Shown: piece after piece, positions 6,720-12,692 of the stretch
Layout of the letters: each line of letters opens with the position of its first letter
Position numbering within the stretch: position 1 is the stretch's first letter
DNA from: Actinomycetes bacterium
GTDB lineage: Bacteria > Actinomycetota > Actinomycetes > Streptosporangiales > Streptosporangiaceae
Length of the DNA stretch: 13,491 bases
NCBI GenBank assembly: GCA_025964635.1
Contig: JAOPYP010000363.1
Coordinates: 1 to 13,491, forward strand
Reading direction: 5' to 3'
The notes under the pieces: generated by a model
The model's database searches: none
Told to the model about the DNA's origin: nothing
Seen by the model: only the letters and a program-made list of their open reading frames with translations
Position numbers and translations under genes: made by a program

Positions 6720-6941
6720 TCAGCGCTTCGCGCGTGCCTTGCCGCGCGTGGCGCCTCCGCGGCCACGCAGCGAGACCCCGTTCTCGGAGAGGATGCGGTG
6801 CACGAACCCATACGACCTGCCGGTGGCGGCGGCCAGCGACCGGATGCTCTCCCCCGCGTCGTACCTCTTCTTCAGGTCGGACGCCAGCTTGGTGCGGTCG
6901 GCACCGGTGACCCTGGTGCCTTTCTTGAGGGTCTCGGTCAC
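6720..6941 (-). CDS. Small conserved actinobacterial helix-turn-helix protein
   Basis: The 73-residue basic protein starts MTETLKKGTRVTGADRTKL. Residues about 18-58 form a helix-turn-helix of the resolvase/homeodomain-like kind: an LKKRYDAGESIRSLAAATGR segment leading into SYGFVHRILSENGVSL. The tail RGRGGATRGKARAKR is strongly basic and likely adds DNA contacts. I recognise this as a protein widespread in actinomycetes next to ABC-F and crotonase genes; the specific role is not known to me, and DNA binding is inferred. The GTG start at 6941 has GGAGG at 6947-6951, 5 nt away. Its stop is 7 nt before the crotonase start, so the two are probably one operon. Confidence 0.88.
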   Translation of the reverse strand: MTETLKKGTRVTGADRTKLASDLKKRYDAGESIRSLAAATGRSYGFVHRILSENGVSLRGRGGATRGKARAKR

Positions 6942-7030
6942 GCGTACCTCCCGTGAACTGAAGTGACCGCTGCGTTACGTCTCCCTCATGATCACCCATC
7001 GCGGCGGGATCGGCTACCCACATCCAGGTA

Positions 7031-7040
7031 AGTGATCACT
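7031..7040. promoter_or_regulatory. 10-bp palindrome, possible operator
   Basis: AGTGATCACT is a perfect palindrome in the 127-bp gap between the ABC-F stop and the HTH start. A second TGATCA occurs at 6989-6994, centred 44 bp away (about four helical turns). A dimeric regulator could bind here, possibly the HTH protein itself; this is inference from symmetry and position. Confidence 0.3.
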
Positions 7041-7053
7041 AGTTTTTCGCGCA

Positions 7054-7072
7054 GTGCCGGGTTGCCCGTCAC
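7054..7072 (-). terminator. Weak hairpin at the end of the ABC-F gene
   Basis: GTG-C-CGGG-TTG-CCCG-T-CAC folds into a 7-bp stem with one mismatch and a 3-nt loop, and it overlaps the ABC-F stop codon (7069-7071). There is no U-tract on the minus strand. Weak support. Confidence 0.25.
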
Positions 7073-8667
7073 GCTAGGGCCACGAGGTCGGCCAGGCCTT
7101 CGTTCCAGGTGTCTTCGACGCCGTCGGGAAGCAGGATGACTTTCTCTGGCGCGAGCGCCTCGACTGCTCCTTCATCGTGCGTGACCAGCACGATCGCCCC
7201 CTGGTAGCGGCGCAGCGCGCCGAGGATCTCCTCGCGGCTGGCCGGGTCGAGGTTGTTGGTCGGCTCGTCCAGCAGCAGCACGTTCGCGCCGGAGACGACC
7301 AGGAGGGCGAGCCCCAGACGCGTCTTCTCGCCCCCGGACAGCACTCCGGCCGGCTTGTCCACCGCGTCCCCGGAGAACAGGAACGAGCCGAGGATGCGCC
7401 GTTGCTCGGCGTCCTGGAGGTGGGGCGCGGCCGTGCGCATGTTCTCCAGCACGGAGCGGCCGGTGTCCAGGGTCTCGTGCTCCTGGGCGTAGTAGCCGAG
7501 CCGCAGCCCATGTCCCGGCACGACCTCCCCGGTGTCCGGCTTCTCCATGCCGGACAGGAGGCGCAGCAAGGTGGTCTTACCCGCCCCGTTCAGCCCGAGC
7601 ACCACGATCCGCGACCCCCGGTCCACCGCCACGTCGACGTCGGTGAAGACCTCGAGCGAGCCGTAGGACTTGGACAGGTCAGCCGCGGTCAGCGGGACGC
7701 GCCCGCAGGGCGCCGGCTCGGGGAACCGCAGCCGCGCCACCCGCTGCGGGGCGCGCTCAGCGGCGACCCCGGCGAGCAGCCGTTCCGCCCGCCGCTGCAT
7801 GCTCTGGGCGGCTTTGGCCTTGGTCGCCTTGGCGCGCATCTTGTCCGCCTGGGCCTGCAGCGAGGCGGCCTCCCGGGACGCGTTGGCGTGCTCGCGCCGG
7901 CGCCGCCGCGCGTCGGTCTCCCGCTGCTGCAGGTACACCTTCCAGCCGACGTTGTACGCCTCCAGCGTGGCGGTCTCGGCGTCGAGGTGGAAGACCTTGT
8001 TGACCACCACCTCGAGCAGCGCGGTGTCGTGGCTGATCACCACCAGGCCGCCGCGGAACGCCTTCAGGTGGTCGCGGAGCCACGCCACCGAGTCAGCGTC
8101 CAGGTGGTTGGTGGGCTCATCCAGCAGCAGGGTCTGCGCGTCAGCGAACAGGATCCGGGCCAGCTCGACGCGGCGCCGCTGCCCGCCGGACAGGGTGGCC
8201 AGCGGCTGGGCCAGCACCCGGTCCGGCAGTCCCAGGCTGGAGGCGATCGACGAGGCCTCGGCTTCCGCGGCGTAGCCGCCGAGCAGGGAGAGCCGTTCTT
8301 CCAGCTGCCCGTAGCGGCGGACCGCGGCGTCACGCCGGGCGGGCTGCCCGTCGGACATCTGCTCTTCGGCCGTCCGCATGGCCGCCCGCAGCTCATCCAG
8401 CCCGCGGCCGGACAGCACCCGGTCCAGGGCCAGGCCCTCCAGGTCACCGGACCGCGTGTCCTGTGGCAGGTAGCCGATGCTCGAACCGCGCCGCACGCTC
8501 CCCGCCGCCGGGACACCCTCACCCGCGAGCACCTTGGCCAGCGTGGTCTTGCCCGCGCCGTTCCGGCCGACCAGGCCGATCTTGTCGCCCGGGGCGATCT
8601 GGAAGCTCGCGTCCGCCAGCAGCAGCTGCGCGCCCGCGCGCAACTCCAGGCCGGTCGCGGCGATCAC
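7069..8667 (-). CDS. ABC-F family ATP-binding protein (ribosome-associated)
   Basis: The 532-residue protein has two ATPase domains on one chain and no membrane segments, the ABC-F architecture. Domain 1: Walker A GRNGAGKTT 34-42, signature LSGGQRRR 159-166, Walker B LLLDEPTNHLD 180-190. Domain 2: GLNGAGKTT 358-366, LSGGEKTR 443-450, LLLDEPTNNLD 464-474. The linker (about 235-315) is charged and Arg/Ala-rich, and in this family it reaches the ribosomal P-site tRNA. Members resolve stalled or antibiotic-blocked ribosomes or regulate elongation. GTG 8667 is chosen because GAGGAG lies at 8677-8682 (9 nt) and the protein then begins with the usual VIAATGLELRAG; an in-frame start at 8742 adds a 25-residue non-conserved stretch. 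It lies 99 nt downstream of the acVLRF1 gene on the same strand. I cannot assign it to EttA, Uup or a resistance class. Confidence 0.92.
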   Translation of the reverse strand: MIAATGLELRAGAQLLLADASFQIAPGDKIGLVGRNGAGKTTLAKVLAGEGVPAAGSVRRGSSIGYLPQDTRSGDLEGLALDRVLSGRGLDELRAAMRTAEEQMSDGQPARRDAAVRRYGQLEERLSLLGGYAAEAEASSIASSLGLPDRVLAQPLATLSGGQRRRVELARILFADAQTLLLDEPTNHLDADSVAWLRDHLKAFRGGLVVISHDTALLEVVVNKVFHLDAETATLEAYNVGWKVYLQQRETDARRRRREHANASREAASLQAQADKMRAKATKAKAAQSMQRRAERLLAGVAAERAPQRVARLRFPEPAPCGRVPLTAADLSKSYGSLEVFTDVDVAVDRGSRIVVLGLNGAGKTTLLRLLSGMEKPDTGEVVPGHGLRLGYYAQEHETLDTGRSVLENMRTAAPHLQDAEQRRILGSFLFSGDAVDKPAGVLSGGEKTRLGLALLVVSGANVLLLDEPTNNLDPASREEILGALRRYQGAIVLVTHDEGAVEALAPEKVILLPDGVEDTWNEGLADLVALA

Positions 8668-8766
8668 CAGGCACCACTCCTCACGAGGATCGGGGGCAGA
8701 AGCGGCACGGCCGCGGGCCCGCATCAAGGGTACCCGGCGCACCGTGATCGCGGCTCGGCCGCGCGT

Positions 8767-9564
8767 TCAGGCCGGTGGCGCCGGCGGCTCGGTCAGCTGG
8801 ATCCGGATCGCGCGGAACATCCGGGGGGTCTCGCGCAGGACCGCCAGCCGGGGATCAGGCACGGTGAGGAACCGCTCCACCGCGAGGCCGAAGTACCCGC
8901 GCAGCCGCGGGTCGTCGCCCAGCCCGGCCACCGCGCGCCGGTCCCCGCCCAGCACCAGCGCGTCCAGCGGCCGCCCGTAGCGTCCGAACACCCCGGCCGC
9001 GGTATCCGCCGCCGCGCCGAGCGCCTCGGCGGCCTGCTTCTCCCGGCGCCGGGCGAACCGCTGCTGCGACTGGCCGCCGGCCGCGCTGCGCCCGTGCACC
9101 AGCCGGGACCCGACCTTGGAGACGGCCAGCCGCGGCGGCGTCCCGGTGAACACCCCGGCCGCGTAGCCGCCGAGCCGGACCAGCAGGACACCCACGGTCC
9201 GGTCGGCGGCGGCGTGGGCCGCGATGATCCGGGCCGCCTCGCCCGGATCCTGAACCACGGGCTCCTGAACCACGGGATCCTGAGTCACCGGCTGCTGAAC
9301 CACCGGGTCCTGGGCCGCGCCCAGCCCGGGCACGGGCGGGAACGGAGCGTGGACGCGGGCCACCGCCCCGTCCGCCGCCGCGAACACGACCACGTCTACC
9401 GGTTCCGCGGCGGCCAGGGCCCCGCCGCCCGCGGCGGTCCCGTGCGGGTCGGCCCGCACGCGGACGGCACCGTGCCGGTCGCCGAAGGACGCGATCCAGC
9501 CCGGGAAGCGCTCCGGGGCCACATCGATCCAGCGCGGCGATGAGGCGGCAGGTTCACTGAGCAT
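8767..9564 (-). CDS. acVLRF1-type peptidyl-tRNA hydrolase (Vms1/ANKZF1-like release factor)
   Basis: The 265-residue protein matches the actinobacterial VLRF1 layout. An N-terminal RWIDVAPERFPGWIASFGDRHG leads to a core with VGVLLVRLGGYAAGVFTG (about 124-141), then GRSAAGGQSQQRFARRREKQ (about 158-177) and a C-terminal LDALVLGGDRRAV (about 200-212). The Gln-containing GGQ-like loop is the catalytic loop in this family, which cleaves peptidyl-tRNA on stalled large ribosomal subunits, as eukaryotic Vms1 does. Residues about 86-107 are a run of Pro-Val-Val-Gln-acidic pentapeptides from a 15-bp tandem repeat, an unusual insert before the core. ATG 9564 is preferred over a TTG at 9585. It lacks a ribosome site, but TACCCT ends 7 nt upstream, so the mRNA may be leaderless. 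It is divergent from cbbR and precedes the ABC-F gene. A different VLRF1 subfamily is possible. Confidence 0.85.
   Translation of the reverse strand: MLSEPAASSPRWIDVAPERFPGWIASFGDRHGAVRVRADPHGTAAGGGALAAAEPVDVVVFAAADGAVARVHAPFPPVPGLGAAQDPVVQQPVTQDPVVQEPVVQDPGEAARIIAAHAAADRTVGVLLVRLGGYAAGVFTGTPPRLAVSKVGSRLVHGRSAAGGQSQQRFARRREKQAAEALGAAADTAAGVFGRYGRPLDALVLGGDRRAVAGLGDDPRLRGYFGLAVERFLTVPDPRLAVLRETPRMFRAIRIQLTEPPAPPA
9246..9305. repeat. 15-bp tandem repeat, four units plus a degenerate fifth
   Basis: Units start at 9246, 9261, 9276 and 9291, with the pattern G(A/C)TCCTGAACCACGG and a few substitutions. A decayed fifth unit follows at 9306-9320. On the coding (minus) strand they encode PVVQD-like pentapeptides in acVLRF1. 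The in-frame unit length fits expansion and contraction by slippage. Confidence 0.9.
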
Positions 9565-9571
9565 AAGGTTG

Positions 9572-9577
9572 AGGGTA
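9572..9577 (-). promoter_or_regulatory. Candidate -10 of a leaderless promoter for acVLRF1
   Basis: TACCCT on the minus strand is followed by 7 nt and then ATG 9564, the same geometry as at the left-end lipoprotein gene. No clear -35 is visible at normal spacing. Confidence 0.3.
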
Positions 9578-9587
9578 TTCCGCAACA

Positions 9588-9605
9588 GTTAGGCAAAACG
9601 TTAAC
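9588..9605. promoter_or_regulatory. Dyad in the acVLRF1/cbbR intergenic region, possible LysR site
   Basis: GTTA (9588-9591) and TAAC (9602-9605) form an inverted repeat with a 10-nt AT-richer centre, inside the 56-bp divergent gap; CGTTAACG at 9599-9606 is itself palindromic. LysR regulators often repress their own genes from such sites. The spacing does not match a strict T-N11-A box, so this is only a candidate. Confidence 0.3.
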
Positions 9606-9620
9606 GACGGGAAGAGCCTC

Positions 9621-10580
9621 GTGACGCTGAACCAGCTTCGCACCTTCCTCGCCGTCGCGGAGACCGGCTCGGTGCGCGCCGCCGCCCAGGACCTGGTGGT
9701 GACCCAGGCGGCAGTCTCCGCATCGCTCGCCGCGCTGCAGAAGTCCCTGGCCGTGGCGCTGCTCGAGCCGGACGGCCGCGGGCTGCGGCTCACCGCGGCC
9801 GGGGAGGCCTACACGGGCTACGTCCGCCGGGTCCTGGGCCTGCTGGACGAGGCCGGCCGGGCCGCGGCGGCGGCGGCCGACCCGGAGCGCGGCGAGCTGC
9901 GCATCGCGGCCGTGACCACCGCGGCCGAGCAGATCGTGCCCGGGCTGCTCAGCGGCTTCCGGAGCCGGTATCCGCGGCTGGGGATCCGGCTGGAGGCCGG
10001 GAACCGGGACCGGGTCCGGGGCCTGCTCGACCGGCATCAGGTGGACCTGGTGCTCGGCGGCCGTCCGGAGCCGGGCTGGGACGTCCGGGTGCTCGCCGAG
10101 CGGCCGCACGAGCTGGTCGTGGTGGCCGCCCCCGGCCTGGACGCCCGCGGGGAGCCGGAACCGGAGCCGCCCCGGGCCGCGGGAACGGCGCATCCCAGCG
10201 CGGACCGGGCGGGCCCGGAGGCCAGCCACCTGGTGCCGTGGCTGGCCCGCCAGGCGTGGCTGCTCCGCGAACCCGGCTCGGGCACCCGGGCCGCCACGGA
10301 CGCGCTGCTGACCGAGCTGGACATCGCCCCGCTCACCCTGATGGTGGGCTCCAACGGCGCGATCCGCGAGTCCGCCAGTGTGGGCCTGGGGGTCACGCTG
10401 ATCTCCCGCGAGGCGGTCACGGCCGAACTGGCCGACGGGCGGCTCGCCGCGCTGCCGGTCCCGGGAACCCCGCTGCACCGGGACTGGTACCTGGTGGCCC
10501 GCCCGGGCCCGCTGCCCCCCGCCGCCGGGCGCCTGGTCGCCCACGTCCTCGCGCACGGCGGCTTCCAGCCACCTTCATGA
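9621..10580 (+). CDS. cbbR: LysR-family regulator, probable CbbR
   Basis: The 319-residue protein has the LysR N-terminal winged helix-turn-helix (MTLNQLRTFLAVAETGSVRA, recognition region about 16-43, LRLTAAGEAY 55-64), a linker helix, and a periplasmic-binding-like effector domain from about 92 (ELRIAAVTTAAEQIVPGLL, …VDLVLGG…, …SVGLGVTLISREAV…). Position directly before cbbLSX identifies it as the likely CO2-fixation regulator, which in other bacteria senses Calvin-cycle metabolites. Residues about 174-203 are a Pro/Glu/Ala-rich insert in the effector domain that may be a disordered loop. The GTG start has only a weak purine-rich site (GGGAAGAG) upstream. It is co-directional with cbbL, not divergent as is most common for cbbR, and a strong hairpin separates the two. 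The LysR call is firm; the CbbR call rests on context. Confidence 0.85.
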   Translation: MTLNQLRTFLAVAETGSVRAAAQDLVVTQAAVSASLAALQKSLAVALLEPDGRGLRLTAAGEAYTGYVRRVLGLLDEAGRAAAAAADPERGELRIAAVTTAAEQIVPGLLSGFRSRYPRLGIRLEAGNRDRVRGLLDRHQVDLVLGGRPEPGWDVRVLAERPHELVVVAAPGLDARGEPEPEPPRAAGTAHPSADRAGPEASHLVPWLARQAWLLREPGSGTRAATDALLTELDIAPLTLMVGSNGAIRESASVGLGVTLISREAVTAELADGRLAALPVPGTPLHRDWYLVARPGPLPPAAGRLVAHVLAHGGFQPPS

Positions 10581-10581
10581 T

Positions 10582-10622
10582 CGTGGTGCTTTCTGCGCCG
10601 CGGGCGGCCAGAAAGCACCACG
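10582..10622. terminator. 14-bp perfect hairpin after cbbR
   Basis: CGTGGTGCTTTCTG (10582-10595) is perfectly complementary to CAGAAAGCACCACG (10609-10622); the 13-nt loop can form a further GCCG/CGGC stem. It starts 2 nt after the cbbR stop and 140 nt before cbbL. It would end cbbR transcription and insulate the cbb promoter, though no T-tract follows. It could instead be a dispersed palindromic element or a regulator-binding site. Confidence 0.6.
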
Positions 10623-10656
10623 TTAAGCGGCGGCGGTCCCCCAGCGGCACCAACCA

Positions 10657-10697
10657 TCAAGTAAAGAGTTGAACGTGGACGCGAAACTCTCAATAGA
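10657..10697 (+). promoter_or_regulatory. Candidate cbb operon promoter with overlapping dyads
   Basis: TCAA-N8-TTGA (10657-10672) and AGAGTT-N14-AACTCT (10665-10690) are overlapping inverted repeats in the otherwise featureless cbbR-cbbL gap. TTGAAC (10669-10674) could be a -35 with AATAGA (10692-10697) as a -10 at 17 bp. This is where CbbR would be expected to act. The stretch is also less GC-rich than its surroundings. Confidence 0.35.
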
Positions 10698-10762
10698 CAG
10701 TCGATGAGTCGTCGGGGCATGGTGGCCAGAGAGGACACCGCCGCGCACTCACCGGAGGAACC

Positions 10763-12214
10763 ATGACCGCAGCACCGGACGCGGAGCCCAGGGGACGCTG
10801 GAACGCGGGCGTGCTCCCGTACGCCCAGATGGGGTACTACGAGCCGGACTACGTGCCTAAGCCGACCGACGTGCTGGCCGCGTTCCGGATCGCCCCGCAG
10901 CCGGGGGTGCCGCCGGAGGAGGCAGGCGCGGCGGTGGCCGGCGAGTCTTCCACCGCCACCTGGACCGTGGTGTGGACCGACCGGCTCACCGCCCACGAGC
11001 ACTACCAGGCCAAGTGCTACCGGGTAGATCCGGTGCCGGGCCGTGAGGGCGAGTACATCGCCTACATCGCCTACGACATCGACCTATTCGAGGAAGGCTC
11101 GATCGCCAACCTCACCTCGTCCATCATCGGCAACGTGTTCGGCTTCAAGGCGCTCAAGGCCCTCCGGCTGGAGGACATGCGGATCCCGCTCGCCTACGTC
11201 AAGACGTTCCAGGGCCCGCCGCACGGCATCGTGATGGAGCGCGAGTACCTGAACAAGTACGGCCGCCCCCTGCTCGGCGCGACCACCAAGCCCAAGCTGG
11301 GACTGTCCGCCCGCAACTACGGCCGGGTCGTCTACGAGGCGCTGCGCGGCGGCCTGGACTTCACCAAGGACGACGAGAACATCAACTCCCAGCCGTTCAT
11401 GCGCTGGCGCGACCGCTACCTGTTCACGATGGAGGCGGTCAACCGGGCCGCGGAGCAGACCGGCGAGGTCAAGGGCCACTACCTGAACGTGACCGCGGCG
11501 ACCATGGAGGACATGTACGAGCGGGCCGAGTTCGCCAGGGAACTTGGCAGCGTGATCGTCATGGCCGACCTGACGGTCGGCTACACCGCGCTGCAGTCCA
11601 TGTCGCGGTGGGCCCGGCGGAACGGGGTCATCCTGCACCTGCACCGGGCCGGGCACGGCACGTACACCCGGCAGAAGAACCACGGGGTGAGCTTCCGGGT
11701 CATCGCCAAGTGGTGCCGGCTGATCGGGGTGGACCACATCCACGCCGGCACGGTAGTGGGCAAGCTGGAGGGCGACCCGTCCATGGTCCGCGGCTACTAC
11801 GACACGCTGCGCCTGGCGACCGTCCCGCTGGACATGGGGCAGGGCATCTACTTCGAGCAGGAGTGGGGCTCGATGCCGGGCACCATGCCGGTCGCCTCCG
11901 GCGGGATCCACGCCGGCCAGATGCACCAGCTGCTCGGGTACCTGGGCGAGGACGTGGTGCTGCAGTTCGGCGGGGGCACCATCGGCCACCCGATGGGGGT
12001 CGCGGCCGGCGCCACCGCCAACCGGGTCGCGGTCGAGGCCATGATCAAGGCCCGCAACGAGGGCCGGGACTTCCGGGCCGAGGGCGACACGATCCTGGCC
12101 GAGGCGGCCAAGGGCTGCCAGCCGCTGCAGACGGCCCTGGATACCTGGGGCGACATCACCTTCAACTACGAGTCGACCGATACCCCGGACACCGTGGCCA
12201 CCCCCACGGCCTGA
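10763..12214 (+). CDS. cbbL: RuBisCO large subunit, red-type form I
   Basis: The 483-residue catalytic subunit carboxylates ribulose-1,5-bisphosphate. Active-site residues are all present: TTKPKLG with Lys176 and Lys178, GLDFTKDDEN with Lys202 (the carbamylated Lys), Asp204 and Glu205, HLHRAGH with His294/His298, HIHAGTVVGKLEG with His327 and Lys334 (loop 6), ASGGIH with Ser379, and GGG at 403-405. Assignment to the red-type branch rests on the FRIAPQPGVPPEEA N-terminus, WGSMPGTMPVASGGIHAGQM, the C-terminal tail DITFNYESTDTPD, the long-tailed small subunit and the adjacent cbbX. Forms IC and IE cannot be separated by eye. The ATG has GGAGG at 10754-10758. The tail is the segment CbbX threads in the Rhodobacter enzyme. 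The small subunit begins 10 nt after the stop. Confidence 0.97.
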   Translation: MTAAPDAEPRGRWNAGVLPYAQMGYYEPDYVPKPTDVLAAFRIAPQPGVPPEEAGAAVAGESSTATWTVVWTDRLTAHEHYQAKCYRVDPVPGREGEYIAYIAYDIDLFEEGSIANLTSSIIGNVFGFKALKALRLEDMRIPLAYVKTFQGPPHGIVMEREYLNKYGRPLLGATTKPKLGLSARNYGRVVYEALRGGLDFTKDDENINSQPFMRWRDRYLFTMEAVNRAAEQTGEVKGHYLNVTAATMEDMYERAEFARELGSVIVMADLTVGYTALQSMSRWARRNGVILHLHRAGHGTYTRQKNHGVSFRVIAKWCRLIGVDHIHAGTVVGKLEGDPSMVRGYYDTLRLATVPLDMGQGIYFEQEWGSMPGTMPVASGGIHAGQMHQLLGYLGEDVVLQFGGGTIGHPMGVAAGATANRVAVEAMIKARNEGRDFRAEGDTILAEAAKGCQPLQTALDTWGDITFNYESTDTPDTVATPTA

Positions 12215-12224
12215 GGAGCGCAGC

Positions 12225-12692
12225 ATGCGGATCACCCAGGGCACCTTCTCCTACCTTCCCGACCTCACCGACGACGAGATCGGGGCGCAGGTCCAGTACG
12301 CCGTGGACCAGGGCTGGTCGATCGCCGTCGAGTTCACCGACGACCCGCACCCCCGGAACTTCCTCTGGGAGATGTGGGGGCTGCCGATGTTCGACATCGC
12401 CGACGCGGCCGCGGGGCTGCATGAGGTCCGCGCCTGCCGCGACTCCTACCCGGACCACTACATCCGGGTCAACGCCTACGACGCCAGCCTGGGCCGCCAG
12501 ACCACGGCGCTGAGCTTCATCGTGAACCGGCCCGGCCAGGAACCGGGCTTCCGCCTGGACCGCCAGGAGGGCAGCGACCGGCAGATCCGGTACTCGCTGC
12601 AGGCTTACGCCGCGCAGCGCCCCGCGGGCGAGCGTTATGGCCGCAACGAAAACCACCACGGCGCCGGTCACCCCGGACCTGCCCGCGGATGA
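12225..12692 (+). CDS. cbbS: RuBisCO small subunit, red-type with C-terminal hairpin
   Basis: The 155-residue subunit begins MRITQGTFSYLPDLTDDEI and carries the family motifs QVQYAVDQGWSIAVEFTDDP, the MWGLPMFD segment (50-57), and YIRVNAYDASLGRQTTALSFIVNRP (79-103). Residues about 104-138 (PGFRLDRQEGSDRQIRYSLQ and onwards to GERY) are the extra C-terminal beta-hairpin of red-type small subunits, which fills the central solvent channel. The protein then continues 17 residues beyond GERY with a His/Gly-rich tail, which looks non-conserved. GAGGAG overlaps the cbbL stop and serves as ribosome site. The TGA stop overlaps the cbbX ATG as ATGA, so the two are translationally coupled. A separate ATG at 12637 in another frame lies right where the conserved part ends. 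Confidence 0.96.
   Translation: MRITQGTFSYLPDLTDDEIGAQVQYAVDQGWSIAVEFTDDPHPRNFLWEMWGLPMFDIADAAAGLHEVRACRDSYPDHYIRVNAYDASLGRQTTALSFIVNRPGQEPGFRLDRQEGSDRQIRYSLQAYAAQRPAGERYGRNENHHGAGHPGPARG

Noticed and set aside
6713..6811. Upstream start for the crotonase, adding 33 residues
   Set aside because: The extension lies entirely within the well-supported HTH gene, and ATG 6712 follows AGGAGG.
9246..9320. CRISPR-like array
   Set aside because: The 15-bp units are contiguous without spacers and code in frame for pentapeptides.
7177..9543. 788-codon plus-strand ORF opposite ABC-F and acVLRF1
   Set aside because: It spans two well-supported genes and the gap between them. Its composition is that of a shadow frame, and its apparent LNHG repeats are just the 15-bp repeat read backwards.
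9396..10556. Minus-strand ORF opposite cbbR and the end of acVLRF1
   Set aside because: No recognisable domain; the LysR motifs on the plus strand explain the region.
11084..12244. Minus-strand ORF opposite cbbL
   Set aside because: Antisense shadow of a gene with every RuBisCO active-site residue intact.
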